From Marinobacter sp. (GTDB lineage Bacteria > Pseudomonadota > Gammaproteobacteria > Pseudomonadales > Oleiphilaceae), in assembly GCA_018402255.1 (NCBI GenBank), contig JAGYIS010000008.1:1-64000 (forward strand): a stretch of 64,000 nucleotides of DNA, read 5' to 3'. The position numbers and the translations under genes are program-made. Position 1 is the stretch's first letter. Every line of letters starts with the position of its first letter. This document shows positions 1 to 9,798 of this stretch, piece by piece. The notes under the pieces were generated by a model. The model did not search any database. It was not told the DNA's origin and worked only from the letters and a program-made list of their open reading frames with translations.

Positions 1-28
1 TCTGCTCTACCAACTGAGCTATCCGGGC
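1..28 (-). tRNA. tRNA-Phe, 5' part only (cut by window edge)
   Basis: On the minus strand, base 28 begins GCCCGGATAGCTCAGTTGGT. This is the acceptor 5' strand and D-arm of a tRNA, with the start typical of gammaproteobacterial tRNA-Phe. The anticodon lies outside the window, so the amino acid is inferred from the 5' sequence and from the position next to yggX-mutY, where Pseudomonas also carries tRNA-Phe. Confidence 0.8.
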
Positions 29-147
29 GTGTTGGGCTATGTACCTCAACGGGGCGCTATTAAACCGGTTTAGGGTTTGGGAGTCAAGGCTGGCCGGCAA
101 AAATATTCTGAAAGATTCTGCGGCTGTACAGACCTTGATCAACCTGG

Positions 148-420
148 CTATTTTTCTGGTGGTACGTAGCCTTCGGCCTTGTCGAAAGGCTCGTTATTGA
201 AGAAGCGTTCCATCTGGGCCTGGAGGTATTTGCGGTTGTTCGGGTCCATCATACTCAGGTGTTTTTCGTTGATCAGCATGGTCTGCTGATGTTGCCATTC
301 CTCCCAGGCCTGTTTGGAGATGTTCTCGTAGATATCCTGGCCTTTGGGGCCCGGCATGGGCGGCATGGTCAGGCCTTCCAGGTCTTTCTGGTATTTCCGG
401 CAGAATACGGTGCGGCTCAT
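148..420 (-). CDS. yggX: Probable Fe(2+)-trafficking protein YggX
   Basis: This 90-residue cytosolic protein has the usual length of the YggX family, which is linked to iron movement and protection of Fe-S clusters from oxidants. The start reads [17 protein letters not shown], with the conserved Cys7, followed by the family's [16 protein letters not shown] stretch and the C-terminal [16 protein letters not shown] segment. It lies just downstream of mutY on the same strand. That pairing is conserved in many gammaproteobacteria and makes sense because MutY carries a 4Fe-4S cluster. The start is supported by GGAG a few bases upstream. I am confident of the family; the exact biochemical role is not settled. 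Confidence 0.95.
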   Translation of the reverse strand: MSRTVFCRKYQKDLEGLTMPPMPGPKGQDIYENISKQAWEEWQHQQTMLINEKHLSMMDPNNRKYLQAQMERFFNNEPFDKAEGYVPPEK

Positions 421-503
421 GGCAGCTCCTGTGTTGATTTGGATTTGGTCGGATCATAACAGATCCCAGGACCGCCTGGCTTGAGGGCGAGCAAGGCCGG
501 GGC

Positions 504-1568
504 TCAAAGCAGGGCAGTCTGCTCCGGTCCGGTCAGTAGGGTACGAATGGGAGTCGGCAGTCCGAGAGTCAGGGCCTCGTCGCGGTGCAACCAGCGCAAT
601 CTGTCGGTGTCTGCTATTTGTGTGCTTCTGATAACCGGTAATCGAGCGGGCTGTATGTGCAGGTGGTAGTGGCTGAAGGTGTGGCGAAAACCGCTGATCA
701 GATCCGGGTTGCTACAGGCGATGCCGAGCTCTCTTTCACAGGCATCCTGCAGCTCTTCACTGCCATAGGCCGGGTCCAGTTCCGGCAGGCTCCAGAGGCC
801 GCCCCAGATGCCACTGGGGGGTCTGCGCTCCAGCAATATCCGGCCTTCTGCGTCTTCCAATATCAGCATCCAGGTGGTTTTTTCTGGCTTGGCTTTTTTC
901 GGTTTTGATCCCGGGTATAGCTGGGTTTCAGAGTTTGCGTAGGCCTGGCAATCGGTGCTTAGCGGGCAGGTCTCGCACTTGGGTTTGCTGCGAGTGCACA
1001 CCATGGCGCCCAGATCCATGATGGCCTGGGTGTAGTCCCTGGCCCGATCGTCGGGTGTGTGAGTTTCAGCGTGCTCCCAGAGTGCATTCGATACCGAGGT
1101 CTGTCCGGGCCAGCCCGGAACGGCGTGATAGCGGGCCAGTACCCGTTTTACATTGCCATCCAGGATCGTCGCCCGCTGCTCAAATGCCTGGGCAATAATG
1201 GCTGCAGCGGTTGATCGGCCAATGCCGGTCAGGGATTCGAGTTGTTCCTGATCGCAGGGAAACTCGCCCTGGTGTGCCTCGACAACTTGTTTTGCGGCCT
1301 TGTGCAGGTTGCGGGCACGGGCGTAATAGCCCAGGCCGGACCAGTGACTGAGCACATCGTCTTCCGGTGCCTGGGCCAGTGTCTGGACATCCGGAAAGGT
1401 TGCCATAAAGGCTTCGAAGTAGGGAATCACCGTGGTGACCTGGGTCTGCTGAAGCATGATCTCAGAGACCCAGACCCGGTAGGCGTTCCGGTTATGATGC
1501 CACGGCAGGTTGTGCCTGCCGTGTTGGTCGTACCAGGCCAGTAGCCGGTCAGCAAACCGATCGCTCAT
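504..1568 (-). CDS. mutY: A/G-specific adenine DNA glycosylase MutY
   Basis: MutY removes adenine mispaired with 8-oxoguanine in base-excision repair. The 354-residue protein has the HhH-GPD glycosylase fold. Glu36 (in VSEIMLQQTQV) is the expected catalytic acid, a helix-hairpin-helix stands near 113-125 (LTGIGRSTAAAI), and Asp137 (LDGNVKR) is the second catalytic residue. Cys191, 198, 201 and 207 form the C-x6-C-x2-C-x5-C cluster loop. The C-terminal part resembles a NUDIX-like 8-oxoG recognition domain (WGGLWSLPE). Its ATG overlaps the stop of the upstream asmA-like gene by four bases, so translation is probably coupled. yggX follows. Confidence 0.97.
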   Translation of the reverse strand: MSDRFADRLLAWYDQHGRHNLPWHHNRNAYRVWVSEIMLQQTQVTTVIPYFEAFMATFPDVQTLAQAPEDDVLSHWSGLGYYARARNLHKAAKQVVEAHQGEFPCDQEQLESLTGIGRSTAAAIIAQAFEQRATILDGNVKRVLARYHAVPGWPGQTSVSNALWEHAETHTPDDRARDYTQAIMDLGAMVCTRSKPKCETCPLSTDCQAYANSETQLYPGSKPKKAKPEKTTWMLILEDAEGRILLERRPPSGIWGGLWSLPELDPAYGSEELQDACERELGIACSNPDLISGFRHTFSHYHLHIQPARLPVIRSTQIADTDRLRWLHRDEALTLGLPTPIRTLLTGPEQTALL

Positions 1569-3751
1569 CGGTTGAATAGTCCCCGTACGGCGTCTCGAAC
1601 GCTTTCGCCTTCTTCACCGAGGCGCTTGTCGATTTCTTCGCGGGCCCGTTCCTCAGCGCGCTGTTTGGCTCTGTCCGTTTCTTCCCGAACTTTAGCTCGG
1701 GCAGCGTTAGCGGCGATGTCTTTCAGGGTGTCACGGAAACGCGAGCCATCAAAAGAGCACAGCCCTGCGGGGTCCTCAGAAAAATTGCCCCGGCACTCTA
1801 CCGGGATGACTACGTTCTCAACGTACTCGGTCACCCGGCAGGCGTTATCGCGATGGATTTCGCCAACCACTCGCAGGCCCAGTTCGTAATCAAGTATCGT
1901 TTGTGCCAGGTCGACGGTGCCGTTGCCTTCCAGACGCATACCCGCCAAGGCAGCTACCAGGTCGGTATTGTTCAGGGTGTTACCGTCAATTTTGAGGGTG
2001 CCGCGCATATCGTTAAATGGTGTGTGGGTGCCCCAATCTGTCGCGCTCAGCGTGTCCTGGTTAACCAGTGCAATGCCTTGGCAAGCCATTCGGGTCAGGT
2101 TCATGTTGCGGATAAGACCCTCGGCCAGATTGAAGTTGATTTCGCCTTTGGCGTTGTTGCGCAGGTCAGATAGGCGGTTGCCAGTGGAGTTAACGCTCAC
2201 GTCCATGTTGGCCGCCCCTGACAGCATGTCTACTTCGGCCAGATCTGTCAGCAGGGGTAATGTCTGAATATTGCTGATGTCTTTGCTGATGGTCCATTGT
2301 GGATTGTCAGATCTGGCATCCAACGTCACGTTGGCCGCAAAAGAACCCTCGTAAAGTTTGCCGCTGAATTCGTCCACTTTCAGCACGCCGTCTTTTGCGG
2401 TAGTGCTGGCTTTGATTTCGTTAATGGTCAGGTTGCTGATGATCAGTTCGCCCAGGCCAAAGTCGATGTCCAGCAGCAGGTCACGGATGGTTTCCAGTGG
2501 CAGCAGGTCGGTTTCCGGGCCAGCCTCTGCGGTTTGCTGAGGGGTGGTCTGAACTTCATCGGCATCAGTTTCAGAGGTGGGCGGGAGATAGCGGTCAGCA
2601 TTGATTTTGTCGCCCTGAAGGTTGAACGTCAGCCCGCCGTTGGTCAGGTTGTAGCTGCCGCCACCATTAAAAGTGGTGTCGTCCAGCGTGATGTTCAGGT
2701 CGCTCAGGGCAACGGTGCCCGGTTGGCCGCCGAGATTGGTCGACAGGGCGATCGCTTTGAGCACGTCCGGGTCGTCGGTTTCGATGGCAGGCTGGCCCAG
2801 GCTGCTCAGCAACTGCTTGAGCGAGAAGGGGGAAATTTCCAGGCGGCCGTCAATGGCGGGTGTTGCTCCAAAGCCATTCACGTTCAATTCGGTGCTAAGT
2901 CTGAGGTTGGCTAAGGAAGCGGTAAAGTCGCTCAGTGAGGCGGTTTCCTCCTCCAGGTTGGCCACCAGCGAGCCGCCCACTTCGGCGGTCACGGATTCGC
3001 CACCGAACGGTTCGCCGCTCATGTCGAAGACCGCCTTCAGGCCGGACATGGCAAACTCGTTCAGGGCCTGGTTGGCGTTAAGGCGTGCACTGATGCGGCC
3101 ATCAACCGCGAACTGGGGCTGAGTGGTTTCAACCTTGAAACGAATGTCGAGCGGGAATTCGGAGCCCAGGGTAATGTCGCTGGCGGACACCGTGAAATCT
3201 TCCAGCACCACCGATTGCCCGGTGCTCAGGTCGCTATAGTGAACACGGGCGTTGGTGATTTCGACGTTCTCGACATTGAAATCAAGCATGTCGCCGGTGC
3301 CTGCGTCTTCTGCGGTTTGTGTCGGCTCGGTGGCGGCCTGTTCAGCGGTTTCCGCAGGCTCGCCTTCGGGCATGATCCGTGTCCAGTTGCCTTCGCCTTG
3401 CTCGTTCACTTCCAGTCGCGTATCCAGACCATCCAGCAGGAAGGTGTTCACCCGGGGAGCCATGGCAATCAGCGACCAGAAATCGATCTGGGCGACCAGG
3501 CGCTCCAGAGCAACCAGACGGTCACCTTCCAGAGTAGCTTCGACATCATTCAGTTCCAGGCCCAGAGGAATAAAAGACCAGCCAATGTCACCTTCAAGGA
3601 TCAGGTCCAGGTTGGTGTGTTTCTCAACCGCCGCCTCAATCTGGGGTTTGTAATCATTGGGGTTGATCACGGCCACGGCAATGGCCACGGCTACGACGGC
3701 CAGCACAATCAGGGCAATCACGGCATAAAGCGCGTAACGGATAACTTTCAT
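1565..3751 (-). CDS. AsmA family protein
   Basis: This 728-residue protein has one N-terminal membrane segment (about residues 6-28, rich in Ala, Val and Ile), then a long predicted periplasmic region of the AsmA/TAM type. The conserved AsmA start (NDYKPQIEAAVEKHTN) and the C-terminal AsmA region are recognisable. Family members are bridge-like or scaffold proteins implicated in outer-membrane lipid homeostasis; the substrate here cannot be told. A low-complexity Ala/Thr/Glu linker lies near 130-150, and the extreme C terminus is a charged Arg/Glu-rich helix. It heads the minus-strand unit with mutY and yggX, and its promoter should lie in the 190-base gap up to the divergent gene at 3943. 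Confidence 0.88.
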   Translation of the reverse strand: MKVIRYALYAVIALIVLAVVAVAIAVAVINPNDYKPQIEAAVEKHTNLDLILEGDIGWSFIPLGLELNDVEATLEGDRLVALERLVAQIDFWSLIAMAPRVNTFLLDGLDTRLEVNEQGEGNWTRIMPEGEPAETAEQAATEPTQTAEDAGTGDMLDFNVENVEITNARVHYSDLSTGQSVVLEDFTVSASDITLGSEFPLDIRFKVETTQPQFAVDGRISARLNANQALNEFAMSGLKAVFDMSGEPFGGESVTAEVGGSLVANLEEETASLSDFTASLANLRLSTELNVNGFGATPAIDGRLEISPFSLKQLLSSLGQPAIETDDPDVLKAIALSTNLGGQPGTVALSDLNITLDDTTFNGGGSYNLTNGGLTFNLQGDKINADRYLPPTSETDADEVQTTPQQTAEAGPETDLLPLETIRDLLLDIDFGLGELIISNLTINEIKASTTAKDGVLKVDEFSGKLYEGSFAANVTLDARSDNPQWTISKDISNIQTLPLLTDLAEVDMLSGAANMDVSVNSTGNRLSDLRNNAKGEINFNLAEGLIRNMNLTRMACQGIALVNQDTLSATDWGTHTPFNDMRGTLKIDGNTLNNTDLVAALAGMRLEGNGTVDLAQTILDYELGLRVVGEIHRDNACRVTEYVENVVIPVECRGNFSEDPAGLCSFDGSRFRDTLKDIAANAARAKVREETDRAKQRAEERAREEIDKRLGEEGESVRDAVRGLFNR

Positions 3752-3942
3752 GGTACGAGTTCCTTGTCTTTCCGGCAGCGTGTGCCTGACATATTACGAA
3801 TGAATAACCCAAAGGATAACGCAGGGTTAGTAAATTAACAGTGCAGGAATATGACAATGCCGTAGTCTTGGTTCAAAATACTCATTTTTACGGAGCCGGT
3901 GCGCATGCCCGGCACACAAACAAACATAATAAGGAGTTGGCT

Positions 3943-4404
3943 GTGGCCATTACCGTATCGATTGAGCTGAACCGGGACCTGGAAATTCCCGCAGGCTATG
4001 ACGACGTATTCGATCTGTTGGCAGACGTTCCCAAATCTGCCAGCCACTTCCCGAAAGTAGACAAACTGATTGACCTCGGTGGCAACGCCTACCGCTGGGA
4101 AATGGAAAAAGTGGGTGTCGATAAACACGCCATCCAGTCCGTCTATGCCTGCACCTATCATGCCGATAAAGCCAACGGAAAAATCACCTGGGAGCCTGTT
4201 AAAGGCGAGGGTAACGGCGTGGTCAGCGGTGCCTGGACGCTCACAGCTAATGGCGACAATTCAACCAAAGTACGCTTCCAGACCAGCGCCCAGCTGACCG
4301 TACCCCTGCCCAGCCTGCTCAAACTGGCCATCAGCCCGGTGATCAAGCACGAGTTCAACAGCCTTGTAGACACCTATATGGCTAACCTGAAGAAGGCGTT
4401 CTGA
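3943..4404 (+). CDS. SRPBCC (START-like) domain protein
   Basis: This is a 153-residue cytosolic protein of the polyketide cyclase/CoxG-like SRPBCC fold. Typical features are the N-terminal strand IELNRDLEIPAGYDDVFDLLADV, a central YRWEM strand and a long C-terminal helix after VIKHEFNSLVDTYM. I chose the GTG at 3943 because AAGGAG lies six bases upstream; the reading frame runs further 5' to 3841 but those codons look non-coding. The ligand is unknown. It sits between the divergent asmA-like gene and the his genes, with no clear functional link to either. Confidence 0.75.
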   Translation: MAITVSIELNRDLEIPAGYDDVFDLLADVPKSASHFPKVDKLIDLGGNAYRWEMEKVGVDKHAIQSVYACTYHADKANGKITWEPVKGEGNGVVSGAWTLTANGDNSTKVRFQTSAQLTVPLPSLLKLAISPVIKHEFNSLVDTYMANLKKAF

Positions 4405-4453
4405 GCTATCAGGGCGATTGACGCGGTTGCGGGACTCCGGCTGTGTTAACGGG

Positions 4454-4459
4454 TATAAT
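4454..4459 (+). promoter_or_regulatory. Possible -10 element ahead of hisB
   Basis: A perfect TATAAT lies 52 bases before the hisB start, in the 106-base gap after the SRPBCC gene. No well-spaced -35 is obvious (TTGCGG at 4427 is 21 bases upstream), so this is only a candidate for the his gene promoter. Confidence 0.4.
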
Positions 4460-4510
4460 CTGCTGATTGAACTTTCACAGTAGCAAGCCTGTTTTCTAGA
4501 CGGAGTCTCC

Positions 4511-5104
4511 ATGGCCGAACGCAAGGCACGGGTAGAGCGCAATACCCTTGAAACCCAGATTACTGTCGAGATTAATCTCGACGGCACCGGTAAAGCCAAC
4601 TTTGACACCGGTGTGCCTTTCCTTGAGCACATGATGGATCAGATTGCCCGCCACGGGCTGGTGGACCTGGACATCACCTGCAAGGGCGATCTGCACATCG
4701 ACGACCACCACACCGTGGAAGACGTCGGCATTACCCTTGGTCAGGCTTTCAAACAAGCTGTTGGCGACAAAAAAGGCATCCGTCGTTACGGCCATGCCTA
4801 CGTGCCTCTGGACGAAGCATTATCCCGAGTGGTCATCGACCTCTCGGGCCGTCCAGGTTTGCTTATGGATGTACCCTACACCCGCGCCAGCGTGGGTGGC
4901 TTTGACGTAGACCTGTTTGCAGAGTTCTTCCAGGGCTTCGTCAACCATTCCTTGGTGACCCTGCACATCGACAACCTGAAGGGCAAGAACACCCATCACC
5001 AGATCGAAACCGTGTTCAAAGCCTTCGGCCGCGCACTGCGCATGGCGATTGAAATGGACGAGCGCATGGCGGGCATCACCCCGTCCACCAAAGGCTCCCT
5101 GTAA
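4511..5104 (+). CDS. hisB: Imidazoleglycerol-phosphate dehydratase HisB
   Basis: HisB catalyses the dehydration of imidazole-glycerol phosphate to imidazole-acetol phosphate in histidine synthesis. At 197 residues this is the monofunctional form, without the phosphatase domain fused in E. coli. The metal-binding motifs are visible: HHTVED at 66-71 and a second THHQIE motif in the C-terminal repeat, matching the two-repeat architecture. CGGAG lies upstream of the ATG. It heads a run with hisH, hisA and hisF on the same strand. Confidence 0.97.
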   Translation: MAERKARVERNTLETQITVEINLDGTGKANFDTGVPFLEHMMDQIARHGLVDLDITCKGDLHIDDHHTVEDVGITLGQAFKQAVGDKKGIRRYGHAYVPLDEALSRVVIDLSGRPGLLMDVPYTRASVGGFDVDLFAEFFQGFVNHSLVTLHIDNLKGKNTHHQIETVFKAFGRALRMAIEMDERMAGITPSTKGSL

Positions 5105-5131
5105 ACGGTCATCGTAAGGAACAGACACACC

Positions 5132-5773
5132 ATGAAGACCGTCGCCATCATTGACTACGGCATGGGCAACCTTCATTCAGCCCGCAAAGCTGTAGAACAC
5201 GTGGCCCCGGACTGCACCGTACTGGTCACAGACGATGCCGCCAAAATCCGCGAAGCCGACCGGGTTATCCTACCCGGCGTTGGCGCCATCCGTGACTGCA
5301 TGGCCGAAATGCACCGTTTGGGTGTGGTTGAGCTTGTTAAAGAAGTCTCCCGGGACCGCCCGTTCCTCGGCATCTGCGTCGGCATGCAGGCCCTGATGGC
5401 CCGCAGCGAAGAAAATGGCGGCGTAGAGGGCATCGGCCTGTTCCCTTCGGAAGTTCGTTACTTTGGCGACAACCTCACCGAAAACGGCGAACGCCTGAAA
5501 GTGCCCCACATGGGCTGGAATCAGGTCTACCATACCGTAGACCACCCGCTCTGGCACAACATCCCGGACGGCGACCGCTTCTACTTTGTACATAGCTACT
5601 ACGCCGAAGCCGAAGGTAACGCCAACATGGCTGGCCGCGCGCGCTATGGTTACGACCTGGCGGCGGCGGTGGCGAGAGACAACATATTTGCAGTGCAGTT
5701 CCACCCGGAGAAAAGCGCCCGGGCAGGCCTGCAGCTGTTGGAAAACTTTACGAACTGGACTGGAAAAAGCTGA
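5132..5773 (+). CDS. hisH: Imidazole glycerol phosphate synthase, glutaminase subunit HisH
   Basis: HisH is the class I glutamine amidotransferase subunit that supplies ammonia to HisF. The 213-residue protein shows the nucleophile elbow GICVGMQAL (Cys near residue 83) and the C-terminal QFHPEKS containing the catalytic His and Glu. It begins [16 protein letters not shown], as expected for the family. It follows hisB after 27 bases with a GTAAGGA ribosome-binding site. After its stop, a 209-base gap containing a large inverted repeat separates it from hisA. Confidence 0.97.
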   Translation: MKTVAIIDYGMGNLHSARKAVEHVAPDCTVLVTDDAAKIREADRVILPGVGAIRDCMAEMHRLGVVELVKEVSRDRPFLGICVGMQALMARSEENGGVEGIGLFPSEVRYFGDNLTENGERLKVPHMGWNQVYHTVDHPLWHNIPDGDRFYFVHSYYAEAEGNANMAGRARYGYDLAAAVARDNIFAVQFHPEKSARAGLQLLENFTNWTGKS

Positions 5774-5838
5774 GGGAGAAACTCGTTCGTTGCTGCTCGG
5801 ATGATTTTGCGGGCAAGAAACGAGTAGCCCGCTGATGC

Positions 5839-5928
5839 GGGGAGAGCCCTCCGGGACTGTCTGCAGCAAGGATGCTGCAGTCAAGCGTACACGGACGTAT
5901 TCACAGCGTGTCCCGGAGGGCTCTCCCC
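5839..5928. repeat. Hairpin repeat copy 1 (perfect 19-bp inverted arms)
   Basis: The arms at 5839-5857 (GGGGAGAGCCCTCCGGGAC) and 5910-5928 are perfect reverse complements around a 52-base core. The core has its own perfect 8-bp hairpin at 5861-5880 (CTGCAGCA/TGCTGCAG). It ends AGCGTACACGGACGTATTC followed by ACAGCGT, almost the same as the right half of the cores at 34501-34553 (inverted) and 60949-61001. It lies between hisH and hisA, so it is probably transcribed within the his operon. No T-tract follows, so it is not a standard terminator. Confidence 0.88.
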
Positions 5929-5982
5929 GTAGCAGTGGGCGGGCGGCCATCTCCCATATGGCAAACTCCGAGGAAGAACAAA

Positions 5983-6720
5983 ATGCTGATTATCCCCGCT
6001 ATCGACCTGAAAGACGGCAAATGCGTAAGACTGCGCCAGGGCCGCATGGAAGACTCCACCGTATTCGGTGACGATCCCGTAGACATGGCCACCAAGTGGG
6101 TCAACGCCGGCGCCCGCCGCCTGCACCTGGTCGACCTCAACGGTGCCTTTGCCGGCGAGCCGGTCAACGGTGAAATTGTTAAAGCCATTGCCGTGAAATA
6201 CCCCAATTTGCCCATCCAGATTGGCGGCGGCATCCGCTCTGCGGAAATTATTGAAACCTACCTCAAGGCCGGCGTGCAATGGGTCATCATCGGCACCAAA
6301 GCCGTTAAAGAGCCTGAATTTGTCACAGAAATGTGTAAACAGTTTCCTGGCCACATCATCGTCGGGCTTGACGCTAAAGACGGCCGCGTGGCCACCGATG
6401 GCTGGGCCGAAGTCTCCGAAGTGATGGCGGTAGACCTGGCCAAACGCTTCGCCAACGACGGCGTGTCTTCCATTGTTTACACCGACATCGCCCGTGACGG
6501 CATGATGCAGGGCGTGAACGTGGAAGCCACCGCCAAGCTGGCGGAAGAGGGCGGTATCCCCGTAATCGCCTCTGGCGGCGTCACCAACATGGACGACCTC
6601 AAGCGCCTGGCGACCGTAGCAGACAAAGGCGTGATCGGTGCCATCACCGGCCGTGCCATTTACGAGGGCACCCTGGACGTTGCTGAAGCCCAGGCTTTCT
6701 GCGACAGCCTGAGAAAATAA
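5983..6720 (+). CDS. hisA: Phosphoribosylformimino-5-aminoimidazole carboxamide ribotide isomerase HisA
   Basis: HisA is a TIM-barrel isomerase in histidine synthesis. From the ATG at 5983 the protein is 245 residues, the family length, and begins [17 protein letters not shown] with the catalytic Asp8. The second catalytic region [14 protein letters not shown] and the phosphate-binding loops (GGGIRS, SGGVTN) are present. I rejected the longer reading frame from 5872 because its extra codons lie in the inverted repeat; GAGGAAG sits just before 5983. hisF follows after ten bases. Confidence 0.96.
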   Translation: MLIIPAIDLKDGKCVRLRQGRMEDSTVFGDDPVDMATKWVNAGARRLHLVDLNGAFAGEPVNGEIVKAIAVKYPNLPIQIGGGIRSAEIIETYLKAGVQWVIIGTKAVKEPEFVTEMCKQFPGHIIVGLDAKDGRVATDGWAEVSEVMAVDLAKRFANDGVSSIVYTDIARDGMMQGVNVEATAKLAEEGGIPVIASGGVTNMDDLKRLATVADKGVIGAITGRAIYEGTLDVAEAQAFCDSLRK

Positions 6721-6730
6721 GGGGTTCACC

Positions 6731-7504
6731 ATGGCACTGGCAAAACGCATTATTCCCTGCCTCGACGTCGACAAAGGCCGCGTGGTCAAAGGTGTCAATT
6801 TTGTGGATATCCGGGATGCCGGCGACCCGGTAGAAGTCGCACGTCGTTACAACGAACAGGGCGCCGACGAAATCACCTTCCTGGACATTACCGCCAGCAG
6901 TGAAAGCCGCGACACCACCTACGAAACCGTCGAGCGCATGGCGGCAGAAGTGTTCATTCCGCTGACTGTCGGCGGTGGTGTGCGCACGGTAGACGACATC
7001 CGCAAGTTGTTGAATGCTGGTGCTGACAAGGTCTCCATCAACACGGCGGCGGTGTTCAATCCTGAGTTTGTCCGTGAAGCGGCAGAGCGTTTTGGCCGGC
7101 AATGCATTGTGGTAGCTATTGATGCCAAGCGAGTGAGCGCTGAAGGTGAAGAGCCCCGCTGGGAAATCTTCACCCACGGCGGCCGCAAGCCGACCGGATT
7201 GGATGCGGTTGAATGGGCTCGTAAAATGGTAGCAATGGGGGCAGGGGAGCTCCTGCTCACCAGCATGGATCGCGACGGCACCAAGATTGGCTTCGACCTG
7301 GGGCTTACTCGCGCCATCAGCGATGCGGTGGCAGTACCGGTGATTGCTTCAGGTGGAGTTGGCGAGCTGCAACACCTGGCAGATGGTGTCACTCAAGGCG
7401 GAGCTGATGCCGTGCTGGCAGCGTCTATTTTCCACTTTGGCCAGCACACCATCCCTGAAGCCAAGGCTTTTATGAAGGCCCAAGGCATAGAAGTCCGCGA
7501 TTAA
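6731..7504 (+). CDS. hisF: Imidazole glycerol phosphate synthase, cyclase subunit HisF
   Basis: HisF is the TIM-barrel cyclase partner of HisH, forming IGP and AICAR. The 257-residue protein begins with the conserved [15 protein letters not shown], with the catalytic Asp in CLDVD. It also has [13 protein letters not shown] and the phosphate loop [10 protein letters not shown]. It is the last his gene here and ends tail-to-tail with the yibQ-like gene, overlapping it by four bases. No separate terminator is seen between them. Confidence 0.97.
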   Translation: MALAKRIIPCLDVDKGRVVKGVNFVDIRDAGDPVEVARRYNEQGADEITFLDITASSESRDTTYETVERMAAEVFIPLTVGGGVRTVDDIRKLLNAGADKVSINTAAVFNPEFVREAAERFGRQCIVVAIDAKRVSAEGEEPRWEIFTHGGRKPTGLDAVEWARKMVAMGAGELLLTSMDRDGTKIGFDLGLTRAISDAVAVPVIASGGVGELQHLADGVTQGGADAVLAASIFHFGQHTIPEAKAFMKAQGIEVRD

Positions 7505-8319
7505 TTGCCTCTTGCAAAAGCAGGCCGAATGGCCTGCTTTTCGTCTTCCGCAAACATTTCTACATTACCGTTACGCATAGCCCAGATACCGCTGATGGTG
7601 GCGACAGCGATACCTTGTTCGTCCAGTGCTGGCAAATGCTTTTCAAGGTAGTCCACGGTGACTTTGTGCGGGTGGCCAATGCCGATGGCCGTGCCATTTT
7701 CTTTGGCGGTTTTGATCAGCAGCTTGAATTGCTGGTCCACAAACTCTTCGGTTTGCTCGTGATCCAGAAATACGTCGCGCGTCAGGCTTGGGATCTGATA
7801 AGCATCAGCGACACTGCCGGCAATCGAGGTCGCAATGGTACGACTGTCAACAAAGTAGACCGGGTAGCGGTTCAGCTCCTTCATTACCCAGTCCATGGGC
7901 TGGAGCTGCTGCGTGAGCAGACTGCCCATGTGATTGTTGACGCCACTGACGTGTGGGATCGACTGCAGGGATCGCCGAAGTGTCCTGGTCAGCGTGATTT
8001 CGTCCATGTCCGGTGTCAGCCCGCCCGGCCCCAACCCAAAGTTACGGGTGTTGGCCATGGGCGCGTGAAGCATGATTTCCTTGTTCTGCTGATGGGCCAG
8101 TTTGGCCAGCGGAACGGTGTTTTTCAGAAACGGTAAAAACGCCAGCGTCAGTGGTTGGTCGATCTGAGCCAACCGTCGCCCCTCATGAACATTGTGGCCC
8201 ATGTCATCAATGATGATGGCAATGGTTGGTGGAAACTGTTCGTTGCCCGACGAGGCAGAAAGCGCCACCGGGCTGGCTATAACGCCAGCCAGCAGCGCGA
8301 ATGTTCTGAAAAGTCTCAC
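7501..8319 (-). CDS. Divergent polysaccharide deacetylase family protein (YibQ-like)
   Basis: This 272-residue protein has an N-terminal signal peptide ([15 protein letters not shown]) and the YibQ-type divergent polysaccharide deacetylase domain, seen in the IIDDMGHN motif after the signal and in GVNNHMGS. It is presumably periplasmic and acts on an envelope glycan, but its activity is not established. The GTG start overlaps the ctpA-like stop by four bases, so the two are translationally coupled. The order gpmI-envC-ctpA-yibQ matches the P. aeruginosa arrangement and points to a peptidoglycan or cell-division role. Confidence 0.88.
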   Translation of the reverse strand: MRLFRTFALLAGVIASPVALSASSGNEQFPPTIAIIIDDMGHNVHEGRRLAQIDQPLTLAFLPFLKNTVPLAKLAHQQNKEIMLHAPMANTRNFGLGPGGLTPDMDEITLTRTLRRSLQSIPHVSGVNNHMGSLLTQQLQPMDWVMKELNRYPVYFVDSRTIATSIAGSVADAYQIPSLTRDVFLDHEQTEEFVDQQFKLLIKTAKENGTAIGIGHPHKVTVDYLEKHLPALDEQGIAVATISGIWAMRNGNVEMFAEDEKQAIRPAFARGN

Positions 8320-9710
8320 TGATTCTTGCCCTGGTCTCTGCGGTTGAGAATGTTCATGCCTTTAAGCAGATTCAGGGCAGAGCGCAGCTGATAATCGCGT
8401 TCCGCGGCTGAGGCCTGGGTTTCGCTGTTATCGTCCTGTTCTGTCCGGTCATCTACCTCGTTATCACCTTGTAGGTGGCCACTGAGGTCAGCCTCTGTAA
8501 AGAACGGCTGGCCGTCCAGTTCCGTAAGTTCGGCGGGACGTACCACGATGTCGGGTTTGATGCCGGTCGCCTGGATGGAGCGGCCATCAGGCGTGAAGTA
8601 GCGAGCCGTCGTCATCTTGATGGCGTGGGTTTCGTCCAGAGGAATAACGGTTTGTACGCTGCCTTTGCCGAACGATTTGGTGCCCATGATAACGGCGCGA
8701 CCATGATCCTGCAGCGCACCGGCCAGAATCTCCGACGCTGAGGCAGAACCGCCATTGATCAGAACCACAATGGGGGTGCCTTCCATTACATCGCCGGCTT
8801 TGGCGCTGAATCGCAGGCGGGAACTCTGAATCCGGCCTTCGGTGTAGACGATCAGGCCTTCGTCCAGCAGTGCGTCTGCGGTTTCAACAGCGGCTTGCAA
8901 AACGCCACCCGGGTTGTTGCGGACATCAATGATCAGACCGTCCAGGTCGCCGCCATATTCTTCTTCCAGCCCACTTAGCGCCTGCCGGAACTGGCGGCCC
9001 GTTTCAGCCTGGAACTGGGTGATGCGCACGTAGCCGTAGCCGTTTTCCATCATGCGGGATTTGATGCTGGTGACTTTGATTACGTCCCGGGTTACGTCAA
9101 TCTCGATGGGGCCGTTTTCGCCGTCACGCATGATCGTGAGTGTAAGCACTGTGCCGGGTTTGCCTCGCATGAGCTTGACGGCTTCCTCAAGGGACATTCC
9201 CTTGACCGGTTTTTCGCCCAGTTTAATGATCAGGTCGCCAGCCTGAACGCCTGCTTTCTGGGCCGGAGTGTCATCAATCGGTGCAATCACCTTTACGAAG
9301 CCATTCTCCATGCCGACTTCGATGCCCAGGCCGCCAAATTCTCCAGACGTGCTTTCCTCAAGCTGCTCGTAATCCTTTGGGGCCAGATACGTGGAGTGGG
9401 GATCAAGATCCGAGAGCATGCCTTTGATGGCGCTCTCCAGCAGTTTGCGGTCCGATACTTCTTCGACGTAGGCCGCTTTGATGCGACTGAAGACCTCGGT
9501 GAACTTTCTCAGTTCGTCCAGCGGTAATTGTTCTTCCGGGTCAGGGAGTTGGATCTGAACGCGCTCGCCATTCTGGATGCCATCCAGAATCTGTTGAGTC
9601 TGGGCGTCCTGGTCTTGCGCCATTGCCAGTCCCGACGCGGCAAAGAAACAGGTGGCTAGAGTAATGCAGCGCAGTGGCGAGATCTGGAGTGTACTTCTGA
9701 CCCGTTTCAT
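8316..9710 (-). CDS. ctpA: Carboxyl-terminal processing protease (S41 family, CtpA-like)
   Basis: This 464-residue periplasmic protease has a signal peptide (CITLATCFFAASGLAMAQ), an N-terminal helical region (SDLDPHSTYL), a PDZ domain (around 115-195) and an S41 peptidase core. The Ser of the catalytic Ser-Lys dyad lies in NGGSASASEIL and the Lys in KSFGKGSVQT. The C terminus is acidic and Gln/Asn-rich. CtpA-type proteases trim murein hydrolases in related bacteria. Its place next to envC, a hydrolase activator, agrees with a role in controlling peptidoglycan cleavage. The symbol rests on similarity, since several Ctp paralogues exist. Confidence 0.93.
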   Translation of the reverse strand: MKRVRSTLQISPLRCITLATCFFAASGLAMAQDQDAQTQQILDGIQNGERVQIQLPDPEEQLPLDELRKFTEVFSRIKAAYVEEVSDRKLLESAIKGMLSDLDPHSTYLAPKDYEQLEESTSGEFGGLGIEVGMENGFVKVIAPIDDTPAQKAGVQAGDLIIKLGEKPVKGMSLEEAVKLMRGKPGTVLTLTIMRDGENGPIEIDVTRDVIKVTSIKSRMMENGYGYVRITQFQAETGRQFRQALSGLEEEYGGDLDGLIIDVRNNPGGVLQAAVETADALLDEGLIVYTEGRIQSSRLRFSAKAGDVMEGTPIVVLINGGSASASEILAGALQDHGRAVIMGTKSFGKGSVQTVIPLDETHAIKMTTARYFTPDGRSIQATGIKPDIVVRPAELTELDGQPFFTEADLSGHLQGDNEVDDRTEQDDNSETQASAAERDYQLRSALNLLKGMNILNRRDQGKNQ

Positions 9711-9798
9711 TCACATATCCTGTTGTGTTTCCGCAAGTTGGACTGACCGGTGCTTGAGACAGTATGGCGCTCGACAGAGCGTTTGTCAGCCCTTTGCT

